From Cunninghamia lanceolata (lineage: Eukaryota; Streptophyta; Pinopsida; Cupressales; Cupressaceae), in assembly GCA_027924645.1 (NCBI GenBank), contig BSBN01000829.1, positions 4,588,001 through 4,652,000 on the forward strand: DNA of 64,000 nt, given 5' to 3'. Made by a program: the position numbers and the translations under genes. Shown one piece after another: positions 24,787 to 34,939 of the stretch. The notes under the pieces are model-generated. The model ran no database searches, had not been told where the DNA came from, and saw nothing but the letters and a program-made list of their open reading frames with translations. Position 1 is the first letter of the stretch, and each line of letters starts with the position of its first letter.

Positions 24787-25544
24787 GAGCATATCAAAAG
24801 AAGGAAACCGTAAATAATGACATAGGCATATGCTTGGGGATTGTTTTATTATCATCACCAACAAGAAGTCAACAGGGGGAGGAAAGTCAGCGAGGGTATC
24901 TTTTATTTTGAAAAGGTTCTAATGGAATCTTTTGTGCCGAGGAAAGATACCACAAAGATATTTTGAAAATGGTTGGGGAAGGACTCCCACCATTGATCTA
25001 TAAGATTTGAATATAGACCATTGGATTAACTTTGTGACCGTATCAGGAGAAAAGCTTCAAAATCTATATAAGAAGCTATGCTACATGTATTTTAGTACAC
25101 AGGGATTTTAAACTTTTAGCTTAAGGCTGTAATTGTTAATTTTGTTGCAAGGGGAGGGTGTTTCTTTTTAGAATACTTTGAGCATTTAGTGATTTTAGTG
25201 AGGAGATTGCATGTGTTTACATTGAGGAGTGCGTGGAATGTCCTATCTCCTTTATGTATTTGTCAAAAGCGTTTGTAAGTTTTTTTGGTGATTTGATCAA
25301 TGCAATAGAAGTCATTATTACATTGTAAATTTTGTATGACTTTGTACTTCAAATAAAGGTAAACTTAGAATTCTACATCTATTATAGAGTGTTTCTTGAT
25401 TCAGGCTTTTACTTGATGTATTTTTCTCTAAAAGATTGCAATCTCTTATGTATATTCATGAAACTGCTCAGGATTTTACATATGTGGATTTGATTGTATT
25501 CCTTAGTACATGGATAACAGAGCATTTAGATCCTATATAGAGTG
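24787..25544. repeat. Non-coding part of the 3' LTR before the nested element
   Basis: Collinear with 8602-9377 of the left LTR and without a gene. It ends in GAGTG, duplicated after the nested element. Confidence 0.65.
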
Positions 25545-26664
25545 TGTTGGCAAGAGACATTATGTGGCTTCAAGAATGTTGTCATTGATGGCAACAAAGT
25601 CTTTCCCACACATCCGCAGCACATAGTATGTCTCTATCAGAAGATAGAGTGAAGAGTGTTTTGGTCTGGTGAGTAAGAACAGAGCATGCAACAAGGTCTG
25701 ACAATCAAGTCCAGATCTCTCAGAGGGTGTAACTTAGCAAAGTATGGACTTAGGCAAGTCAAGAGGAGTATTATGACTACTATATTCCAAAGATTGAGCC
25801 TCTAGTGATGTATGAGTGAAAAGATATGAGAATCTAAGTGTTGGGGTCCTGACAGGGAGAGTAGACTAAGGAAGAATTGATCGATAGAGCATCAAACTTT
25901 AATCCGGATGAGGAATTGATGGTGATCAAGATAATTGAGGGATCATACATGGTTGGCTGACATGATTGATGACTTCTATGTCTATGTCTTTGATACACAT
26001 CACATATTAAGCATGGATTCAGCTGATAGATCAGTGTCTTAGAAATATCTTGAGTATTCTGGTTGCCGACTAGATAGATGTTGAAATCCTTGATGCAGAT
26101 ATATATACCAAATGGATTTTGGTATGAAGGTGTGAGTGTGATGATATAGTGTGTGAGGAAAGGTAGAAAGAGGTGTGGAAGCAACAAGACGATTCTGGTA
26201 TGTGACAGAATAGCAACACCAGAACAGAGGAAGAATGAAGTGCATTAAATCAGTATTTTGAGCCTAATTAGAACTGAACCACAGCATTGGTAGATGCTTC
26301 TCATCATTTCAAACACCTGGTTACTTTCTATAAAACCTTGTAGACAGTGAGTCTCTTGTAGGCAGTGTGCCTCTTGTGAGTAGTGTGCTCAGGCAGTGAG
26401 CCCTAATTGGCAAGTGTCATCTTTGTACTTCTTATTCTTTTAATAGGGAATATAATCTTGGGTTAGTCACCCCGTGGTTTTTCCCTTAACAGGGTGTTCC
26501 ACGTAAAAATCATTGTGTTATGTGTGTTGATTTTATTTTTGCTTTCATGGTTATGTATGCTTATATGTTTTCAAGCTACACTATTTGTTAAAGAAGGAAA
26601 GAAAGTTAAAATATTTAAGATAACTAATTCACCCCCCCTCTCAGTTATCTACTTTGTTTAGACA
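25545..26664 (+). repeat. 5' LTR of the nested element
   Basis: Matches 31989-33091. It contains GCAGTGAGCC-type repeats (26340-26405), the GTGGTTTTTCCCTT...GGGTGTTCCACGTAAA motif (about 26473-26507) and TTCACCCCCCCTCTCAGTT near its end. It closes with GACA just before the PBS. Confidence 0.87.
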
Positions 26665-26667
26665 AAT

Positions 26668-26679
26668 TAGTATTAGAGC
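26668..26679 (+). other. Decayed initiator-Met primer-binding site
   Basis: TAGTATTAGAGC differs from TGGTATCAGAGC by G-to-A and C-to-T changes only. Its position directly after the LTR supports the call. Confidence 0.75.
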
Positions 26680-26730
26680 TAAGTTCCTCCAAATAGAGCC
26701 TGACAACTTGAGGAAGATCTGGGAATCTCA

Positions 26731-27912
26731 ATGGATATGTATGGTACGAAGGAACAACTTCAGTCTGCCCTAGATGATCTTGAGCAATCTCACTCTGAAG
26801 TCAATAACTTGAGAGAAAGACTCAAACAAGCTGATGATTTCATAAATGAGCTAAAAGAAAAATTGAGTATCTCTGTGAAAAACAGAAAGGAACTACTTCA
26901 AAAATTAGCAAGTCAAAGTGAAGCCAATGATACTAATGAAGACCTGAGTGAGAAAAACAAGCTATGTGAGAAGCTATCAAAAGAGGTCATTATGGTAAGA
27001 CATGAAATGGAATCAGGGGTTATGAGATTCACCCAAGAAATTGAAGAGAAAAGAAAAATTGAAGATAATCTAAAACAATCTCTCAAAGAAAAGTCAGAGG
27101 ACTACCACAAAATGGATAGAATAATCAAGCATCTAGAATCTAATCTTGAAGAAGCTAGAGACAATGAAGAACAACTTGAGAATCAGATAGACACTCTCAA
27201 ACAAGATCTTCAAACAACAAATGAATACAAAGAGAAATTCAAGATAAGCTCTACTCAACTTGAAGTTCTTCTTGAAAGCCAAAAGAGGGTAGATGACAAG
27301 TGTGGCTTGGGATATGAGAAAGGTGAAAGCTCTGGATCTGGTCAGAAGAACTCTGGATCAGGAAATCCAAGGAACAGGCCTAGAAGACCTTTGGTAAGGC
27401 AACCAAATGCTCAAAGATATCCATCCTTCAATGGATACTACAACAATTGCAACAACTTCAGTCATAAAGCAACTCAGTGTAGAAGAAGAATGAATCAGAC
27501 TAATTTATCCTTCTCTGGACAATGTTTCAACTGCAAAAGGTATGGTCACAAATCTCACGAATGCAGAAATATGCAAATAAACAATTCATTCAATGGAAGA
27601 TGCTTTACATGCAATAGAATGGGACATATGGCTACTCAATGCAGATCAAGAGGATATCAATCAAATATGCAAAGAAATGTTGTTTTCTACAATTACAATA
27701 GATCCAGTCATAGTGCCAAATTCTGCAGTGGTAAGAATTAGGATAAAAGGGGTCCGGTGCATCATAATCAAAATCAACATAAAGGAAAAGGAAAAATGAA
27801 TGCGGATGAAGTTCAAAGGGAGATGAACACGATTTGGGTGAAGAAAAGTACAGAAAATGTTGGGGATGGATCCACACCAGAATCTAGTGCTGATATTCCT
27901 TCTAAAAACTAA
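26731..27912 (+). CDS. gag: Coiled-coil and zinc-knuckle gag-like protein
   Basis: 336 codons are open to TAG at 27739. The same frame continues without another stop to 27912. Residues about 5-190 are a heptad-like Leu/Glu/Lys coiled coil. A Gly/Ser linker follows, then four knuckle units. The first has lost its leading Cys (CNNFSHKATQC). The second (residue 265, CFNCKRYGHKSHEC) and third (residue 291, CFTCNRMGHMATQC) are intact. The fourth has lost two Cys (FYNYNRSSHSAKFC). The extension ends near TIWVKKS, like the spacer before protease in Copia polyproteins, but no protease follows. A capsid (UBN2) fold is not evident. It probably packages RNA through the knuckles. Confidence 0.78.
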
Positions 27913-28522
27913 AGAGATGAGCTCTGGCTCAGGGGGAGTCACAAAGGAAAATAAGTTCCCCCAGCCAGTCAATTGGTGCCTAACTTTGGCACATGGAATG
28001 TTGCGGATTAAAGGGTTCTTAGAGAAATATCTAAATAACCTTTAGTAAAAATATGAATGATCTGCAAGGAGTTTTGAAGAGTTTAATCAGCCAAGATTGA
28101 TCCAGTTTGACAACAATTCAGTAAAAGCAGGATTTTCACAGTTAGATCCGGTATGATTCAAAATTGAAATATCTTGATCTGTGGATAAATGGCATGATTG
28201 GAGGAAGGAAGATACAATGTCAATTATCACTAAAAATAATTCTAATTTTGAACAAGGCATCCAGAATAACTTAAGTTGTGCATTTATTGTAATAAGAAAT
28301 TAGGGTTTGCACAGAGATAAAAGGGTTTCTTTATTCATCATTTGCATACATGCATTAGAGAAGAAGAAACAAAGAGCTCTGCATCAAGATTGTTACAACC
28401 TTCTCAAAGATCAACTGTAGAATCTGATTCAACCAGCAATCTTTTCAAAGCATATTGTGAACCCTAGAAGCGTAAAAAGGTATTTTGATTTCTGAATATC
28501 TCTCTCTAAATATTTTGTAAAG
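27913..28522. other. Non-coding spacer in the nested element
   Basis: No gene is supported between the gag-like frame and the long frame. The spacer could hold the leader of a second message, but no splice or promoter signal can be assigned. Confidence 0.5.
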
Positions 28523-31500
28523 ATGGCTAGTCCTATGGTTGTTAAGATCACTGATAGGCCATGCCCAAAGTTCAAGAAACACCCCTACAAATCCCTAGAA
28601 GTTGATCCTTTAGGCACCTTTTCTAGCATTCCGAATGGGGTTCTGCACGTGGAAGATGTTAGGGTATACATCCATGCCAATATTAAGGAACTTGGGGAAT
28701 CAAAGCTGATGGATATCTGCCATAAAAAACTAATAGATGAAACTTTTGAACTCAAACCTCAATACAAGGCCATCAGGGATAAGCATTTTAGACATTGCAT
28801 CCACTTTCCCTATTTTGCAGAAGATGAATGGGTCCGATATGTTCTTAGCAGAATACATGACAACTTCATATGGTTGTTGAAGCCCTTCAAGATAACAAAA
28901 GATGCAATTAGGGTAGTAACTAGATTGGACTCATCCGGTGGGTTGCCTGCTCTCAAATCTATCAAGAACCAGACATTAAGTGAGGCTACCAGATCAAAGT
29001 TTGACAAAAGAGCAATGACAATAGAAGATATCACAGATCTGGATATCAAATTTTCCTCTATGATAATTGGCTATAAAATATATCATTCCATTAGGGAGAA
29101 CTATGTGTCCGGAACTGCAATATACACTGTATATTAGATGCTAAGGGAAAATGCAGATTATGATTTATGTGACCTTCTCCTGAACCAATTATTAGAAAAC
29201 TTGCAGAAGATCAAGAAGGACAAGAACTCATTCAAGTATGGTGGATTAATACTATGTCTATTCTTTTACTATATGAATGAGCTACCCAGATCAAGTGGTT
29301 GGGTATGGCAAAATGACAGACCGGTTACCATACAAATCAGAGATTACATGTATGGGCTTGTTGATGCAAAGGCTCAAAGTATAGCACTCTGGGGATACTT
29401 CAAGAACTTCTAAAGTATGATGCAGGCAAGAGAAAGAATTCCCCAATCTTTAGTTGAAAAATACAAGGATATAGTGTGTTTCATGGTAGACACTAATCAA
29501 TGCCTAATGGAGGCAGTGGAACCCAGAACAATTTGGATTATGCCAATGGGCTATGAGGTAGATGAGAAAATCCTAGAGCTGCATGTCCAACACTTACTAA
29601 GTCAGCCTAAGGATCCTAAGGTAGGAAGGTTTGGAACCTTTCAAGAATTAAGTGTGAAAATACATGTTGAACTAAGACAACCAGAAATAAAAAGAAAGGT
29701 GAGAAGGGAAGTAGAGGAAGTTGCCAAAAGATATGGCATATCAAAGGAGGCAGTTGATGCAAATAGAGAGAAAATAGAAAGAGCTGAGAAAGAGAAACAA
29801 GAAGCAGAAAAAGAAAGTGTTTTGGTACAAGCCTCCTCTCGGACTAGATCCTCCAAGAGCTCTATACCTGCCACTTTTAAGAGCTCAAAAGCCTCAAAAA
29901 TGGAAGCCAAGACATCCAAAAAGGGAGAAAAGAGAACAAAAACAAAGGCCACAAGGTCCTACATAAGCCAAAAGAATGATGAAGAAACTGAGTCAGATGA
30001 GGAAGTTAAGAAAATGAAGAAGAAGAAGAAAACTTTTGGGGAATCCTTTACTAGTAAAAACAAGGAAGAAGAGGCAGAAGAATTTGTTGAAAGGCCTACT
30101 CTCTCTATCGATGATGTCATCAAAGCAGTCACTATGGATGGGAATCTGCAACCAATGACTAAATTTTATGTTGAATATAGTGACGCTGACAAGAAGATCT
30201 TGGAAGATGTTACAGTCAGCTATCTAAACATTTATAATAAAGCATTCATTGAAATCATCTCTCTAATCCCCAAAAGTCTAGAGAAGGAACTTGAACTAAG
30301 AAAGGAGAATGCTAAAGCTAAGGACCTAGAGATCTGAGAGCAGATTGCTATTCAACTCTATCCTTCTATTACTCCAAAACAAATGTACATGATCTTTAAG
30401 GACTGCAAGGATGAGTTCTGAAGTAAAGCAAGAATGAACAAACTAATGCTTGGAGAGACTGATCATGTAGCAAAAGAAATAGAAGACATCCTCCGGAATG
30501 CATTCAAACAATTTAACCTTCCTATCATAGAGGAAATGGATGAAGAACCTTCTACCATAGATGTCGAAGGATTAAGTACATCAAAAGAAGAATCTACAGA
30601 GAAAAATGTAGAAGAGTCAAGAGAGATAAGTGAGGAGAAGTCTAAGTACTTGGATTCCTCTGTTCTAGAAGAGGAAGTCCATGAAGAAGTTAACATCTCT
30701 CTTCCAGATCCCCTTGCAGACTCCAGAACTGAAGGAGAAGGAAGAGAAGAGGAGAAACTGAGTCAAGAAGAAGAGGTAAAGGGAGGAGAAGAAGAGCAAA
30801 CAGAGAAGATCTCTGATGACAACTCAGAGATTCCAAAAGAAAAGACTTAGTCTCTGGCAAGAGACACTATAGAGGTAGTAAAGGAATTTTTGAACAAAGA
30901 GATGATGGATTCAGATGAACCGGAACTCTTTCAAGGACCACTCAATTTTGATTCCCTCTCTGTGGTCCAAACAATAAAGATAGCATCCTTTGCCCAAGCT
31001 AAAGTAAAAGAAAAGTTTCTAAAGTCTCACATGGAAGGTTGTGAGCTGATTGAAATTGCCTTAGGAATACTAGAGAAGATCATGCCATCCTTCCAAAAGG
31101 ATCCTTCTGCCTCTCCATCTAGTAACCTTAAAACTTTGATAAACTCTGTCAACACTCATTTTGATTCCTTAGAGAAATCGGTAGAAGAAAAGGTCCGGAA
31201 AGAATTTTTTGGAAAGAGATTCTCTGAAGTACATGGTCTCATAGCTAATGATAGGAGAACCCTAGATATTGGGATAAAGAGCCTAGAAAATGCTCTTAAA
31301 GATGGCGGAGAAATGTACAAATTTTGTCTATCTTGGTCCACAGTGACAGAAGACATTGCAAAGGTGGTGGAAGAACAAGAAGGTAAACTGTCAAGTTTAT
31401 CTCAGAATTTTGATCCTCTCACCTCATCCATAATGAATCAAGAGTGTCAACCTATTACCACTATAAATGAAATAAAGAGGCTTGAAAAGGAAAAGAAGAA

Positions 31501-31705
31501 TAGAATAAGCAGGATGAGTGAACTAAGAGGGATAATTATCCCTAAGTTAGAGGCAATGCATGAAGCCTTAATTGATGCTCAGACCATAGCCCAGACCGGT
31601 GATCCGGCAAACTTAAGAAGGGCAGAAGCTTTTACATTTTTATTGAGTGGTCACATCTCAATTTTGGACAAGATGAAGCAGAGTTGGGCAATAGAATTTG
31701 TCTAG
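28523..31705 (+). pseudogene. Non-canonical frame of about 1060 codons in the nested element
   Basis: One continuous frame with no frameshift, broken by five stops: TAG 29135, TAA 29411, TGA 30335, TGA 30419 and TAG 30848. The ATG at 28523 is preceded by a non-coding leader. The N-terminal part (28523-29640) looks globular, with FAEDEWVRYVLSRIHDNF, FKITKDAIRVVTRLDSSGG and YGGLILCLFFYYMNELP. The middle (29640-30840) is Lys/Glu/Ser-rich and probably disordered. The C-terminal part (30890-31705) is helical, with LGILEKIMPSF, KRLEKEKKNRISRMSELRG and LLSGHISILDKMKQSW. It is not a known retroviral-type domain. A weak resemblance in layout to plant 'putative transposon protein' ORFs is only a suggestion. 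Confidence 0.75.
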
Positions 31706-31988
31706 TTGAAGACCACTTTTGCGGATATACTTAAGTATATGTAAGTACAACATATATATATACTTATGCGACTATGTATAGATTGATTTTTACAAATTTT
31801 GGTGTGCAGATTCCACCCTTTGCCATTGATGTCAAAGGGGGAGTGAGGAGTAGTAAAAAATGTGGAATCCAGCTAAGGGGGAGCTCCAGTAAAAGTGTAC
31901 ATAAGATAGAGCATCAGCCAAGGGGAAGTTTGCTACGACACTTAGTCATTTTTCACTTAGTGTTGCCATCAATGCCAAAGGGGGAGAT
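31706..31988 (+). other. 3' untranslated region and polypurine tract of the nested element
   Basis: Non-coding, with several AAGGGGGAG-like runs (near 31827, 31872 and 31977). The last one, AAAGGGGGAGA at 31977-31987, lies one base before the 3' LTR and is the likely plus-strand primer. Confidence 0.8.
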
Positions 31989-33091
31989 TGTTGGAAAGAC
32001 ACACTATGTGGGTTCATGAATGTTGTCATTGATGACAACAAAGTCTTTCCCACACATCTGCAACACATAGTATGTCTCAACCAGAAGACAGAGTGAAGAG
32101 TGTTTTGGTCCGGTGAGTAAGAATAGAGCATGCAGCAAGGTCTGACAATTAGGTCCGGATCTCTCAGAGGGTATAACTTAGCAAAGTGTGGACTTGGGCA
32201 AGTCAAGAGGAGTATCATGACTACTATATTCCAGAGATTGAGCCTCTGATGATGAATGAGTGAAAAGATATGAGAATCTAAGTGTTGGGGTCCTGACAGG
32301 CAGAGTAGAGTGAGGAAGAACTGACCGGCAGAGCATTAGACTTTAATCCAGATGAGGAATTGATGGTGATCAAGATAATTGAGGGATCATAAATGGTTGG
32401 CTAACATGATTGATGACTTCTATGTCTATATCTTTGATACACATCACATATTAAGCATGGATTCAGCTGACAGATCAGTGTCTTAGAAATATCTTAAGTA
32501 TTCCAGTTTCTGACTTGATAGATGTTGAAATCCTTGATGCGGATATATATACCAAATGGATTTCGGTATGAAGGTGTGAGTGTGATGATATAGTGTGTGA
32601 GGAAAGGCAGAAAGAGGTGTTGAAGCAGTAAGAGAAGTCTGGTATTTGACAGAACAGCAGCACCAGAACAGAGGAAGAATGAAGTGCATTAAATCAGTAT
32701 TTTGAGCCTAACCAGAACTAAACCTCAGCATTAGTAGATGCTTCTCATCAGTTCAAACACCTGGTTACTTTCTATAAAACCCTGTAGATAGTGAGTCTCT
32801 TGTAGGCAGTGTGCTCAGGTATTGAGCCCTAATTGGCAAGTGCCATCTTTGTACTTCTTATTCTTTTAACAAGGAATACAATCTTGGGTTAGTCACCCCA
32901 TGGTTTTTCCCTTAATAGGGTTTTCCATGTAAAAATCATTGTGTTATGTGTGTTGATTTTATTTCTACTTTCATGGTTATGTATGCTTATATGTTTTGAA
33001 GCTGCACTATTTGTAAAAGAAGGAAAGAAAGTTAAAATATTTAAGATAACTAATTCACCCTCCCTCTTAGTTATCTACCTTGTTTCCAATA
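31989..33091 (+). repeat. 3' LTR of the nested element
   Basis: Starts TGTTGG after the polypurine tract and ends CCAATA before the GAGTG duplication. It carries the same GTGAGCC and TGGTTTTTCCCTT...TTTTCCATGTAAA motifs as the 5' copy. Confidence 0.88.
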
Positions 33092-33562
33092 GAGTGATGT
33101 TTCTAACTCTAATCTTTCTAAATTTTCTCCAACAAGTGATAAATAATTAGTTGAAACACAGTTATCTAAAGGAAGTTGTTGAAAATCCTATTAAATATAT
33201 GGGAATGCTAAAGATTTTTGATGATTTTCATAAAGTTTGAGAAATCAAGTTTGTTTTTGTAAAGTTCATATAAAGTTTGACTTGAAAGTTATAAATAGTT
33301 GCAAAGGATCATTGATTTGAGAGATATTTTGAGATATTTGCATAGAATGAGTGACAATTGCTAGTGACAAATTCTTAGATTAAGGCCCCTTGAATATAGC
33401 AGCTTCACAATGAACTGGCGATTTGTCCCACGTGGTCAAGAACTGACCATCCAAAAACTTGAGATTGAGAATTACTAGTTAATTTTGCATATCTTTCAAG
33501 ACAGCTAAAGTTCTTCTATGAATTTTAACTATGTTGTGAGTGTGTAAAAGCTCTCATCAACA

Positions 33563-34033
33563 GCATGGTTCTAAAAAACAATATTTCACTGATAAAGCAG
33601 GAAAAAGAAGACAAAGTGACACCCAAGAAAAAGTTTGAGAAATTGAAAGTTTGCTGATAAGGAAAATAGTTGAAAGGGGGAAGCAGAAAAGGTGGCTTTG
33701 TTGGCAAACTAGTAGAAAGCTGAACTTCCTAAAAAGTTTGAATATTTTAGGATTCACCGAGAAGGTGATAATGTAAAAATGGAAAGAGAAGAAGGCCAAG
33801 GTAATGTGGTTCATGAAAGTGATATTTTATTGACCAAAGAGGAAGATAGAGATAGAAAGTTAAGAAAAAGTTAAAATTACCGACAAAGAAAAAAATAGGC
33901 CAAGTTCACGAAGTTGAAATTTTTCCAATAAGGCAAAAAGGGAAGATAAAAGAAGACAAGGTGGTGAGGGAAGAAATGGAGCACTTTTCCAAAGTTCAGG
34001 AAAATTGAGATTTGTCAATAAGGCATAAAAGAG
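33563..34033. repeat. AG-rich diverged repeat, right part
   Basis: Continues the sequence left at 2243, after the GCATG duplication at 33563-33567. Phrases such as TTTCCAATAAGGCAAAAAGG and TTTGTCAATAAGGCATAAAAG match those at 2075-2090. No gene is seen. Confidence 0.6.
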
Positions 34034-34640
34034 GAGACCATGTGGTGAAATGGTGGGGCTTCTTGCTTGTAGTGCCAACAAACTAGGTTCAAACCTCGCA
34101 GGATTGTCCTCTACTGCATCAAAAATTAAGGGGCCCCTAGGATCTTGCATCCTGACTTATCCATGACATGTGGAGTGGGGCATTTGAATGTAACCTAGGG
34201 ATACATCCCTGGTCCTAATTTTTTTTATGGGGATGACCCTTTGGTGAAATGGTGGGGCTTCTTTCCTATAGTGCCAAAAACTAAGGTTCAAACCCCGTGG
34301 GGTCACCCTCTACTACATCAAAAATTGAGGTTGGTTACACTCCAAGAGGGGAGACTTTGTGGTGAAATGGTGGGGCTTCGGTCTATAGAGCCAACAACCC
34401 AGATTCAAACCTATTATTTTTTCAGGGGAGACCCTATGGTGAAATGATGGGGCTTCTTTCCTATAGTGCCAACGACCAAGGTTCAAACCTCGCGGGGTCA
34501 CCCTCTACTATGTCAACAATTGAGGGACCTTACCTAGGGGAGATCCTGTGGTGAAATGGTGAGGCTTCTTTCCTGTAGTGCCAATAACCTAGGTTCAAAC
34601 CTCACAGAGTTGCCCTCTACTATGTCAACAATTGAGCTAC
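34034..34640 (+). repeat. Tandem array of five tRNA-like (SINE-type) units
   Basis: Five diverged units start near 34034, 34229, 34351, 34426 and 34541. Each begins GAGACCCTRTGGTGAAATGG, containing an A-box-like TGGTGAAATGG. About 45 bases later comes CCAACRACCNAGGTTCAAACC with a B-box-like GGTTCAAACC. The first, second, fourth and fifth share a CCTCTACTRYRTCAA tail; the third is cut short after the B box. The unequal spacing (195, 122, 75 and 115 bp) suggests repeated insertion or slippage. It cannot be a tRNA gene: no cloverleaf is complete. Confidence 0.72.
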
Positions 34641-34939
34641 CTTACCTCCAATTTGGAGTGATCTTTCATTTTGTCAAAAACTAAGAAAGACAAGTAAATT
34701 AAAGTAGAGATCTGGTTATAAGTAGCAAAATGGAGTAGGAAGTCAGAATAGAGAATTTTGAAAATATCCAGATTAAGGAGAAGTTGGTGGAAGATTAGTC
34801 ATAGGGTAAGGAGCCTGAGATCTTTAAACAAAGGAGATTTCAAAAGGCTGAAACTAGGGTTAATGGAGATCCAAAGGAAGAAACTTAGGAATGTGAAGGG
34901 CACTTGGATCAGGTCACTATCGACATTTCAAAAGAAGTA

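Larger units (their letters stand above)
25545..33091 (+). mobile_element. Nested non-autonomous LTR retrotransposon with an extra long frame
   Basis: The element is 7547 bp with the TSD GAGTG (25540-25544 and 33092-33096). Its 5' LTR (1120 bp) starts TGTTGG and its 3' LTR (1103 bp) ends CCAATA, one change from the expected CCAACA. A decayed initiator-Met PBS follows the left LTR and an AAAGGGGGAGA polypurine tract directly precedes the right LTR. Protease, RT, RNase H and integrase are all absent. It carries a coiled-coil/zinc-knuckle gag and an unrelated frame of about 1060 codons. It must have been moved by enzymes from another, probably Copia, element. The LTRs differ at about 20 of the first 225 bp by hand count. 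Confidence 0.9.
2244..33562 (+). mobile_element. Giant Ty3/Gypsy LTR retrotransposon with coding LTRs
   Basis: The limits rest on four agreeing signals. The termini are TGTTG and CAACA. The 5-bp TSD is GCATG on both sides (2239-2243 and 33563-33567). The long direct repeats begin and end exactly at those termini. A PBS-like site follows the left repeat directly, with a same-strand Gypsy gag-pol between the repeats. Without the nested element and the solo-LTR insert it is about 22.6 kb. The pol lacks a chromodomain and gag has a CX2HX4HX4C knuckle, both in keeping with the Tat/Athila side of Gypsy. The polypurine tract is weak: the nearest purine-rich run, GAGGAGGTTGGAAG, lies about 65 bp before the right LTR. 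In a hand count over about 150 bp at the LTR starts, the two LTRs differ at roughly 10% of sites, so the insertion is old. Confidence 0.88.
18750..33562 (+). repeat. 3' LTR of the giant Gypsy element, split by a nested insertion
   Basis: The left part is 18750-25544 and the right part 33092-33562. The inserted element lies between, with its GAGTG duplication at 25540-25544 and 33092-33096. Without the insert this LTR is about 7.26 kb. It lacks the SINE of the left copy and has a shorter Gln/Pro-coding run (near 23548). It ends CATCAACA followed by the GCATG duplication. Confidence 0.87.

Noticed and set aside
2244..25544. A segmental duplication or two independent copies of a 7-kb element
   Set aside because: The repeat borders coincide with TG/CA ends, a PBS on the inner side and a matching GCATG TSD on the outer sides, which is what LTRs of one element show.
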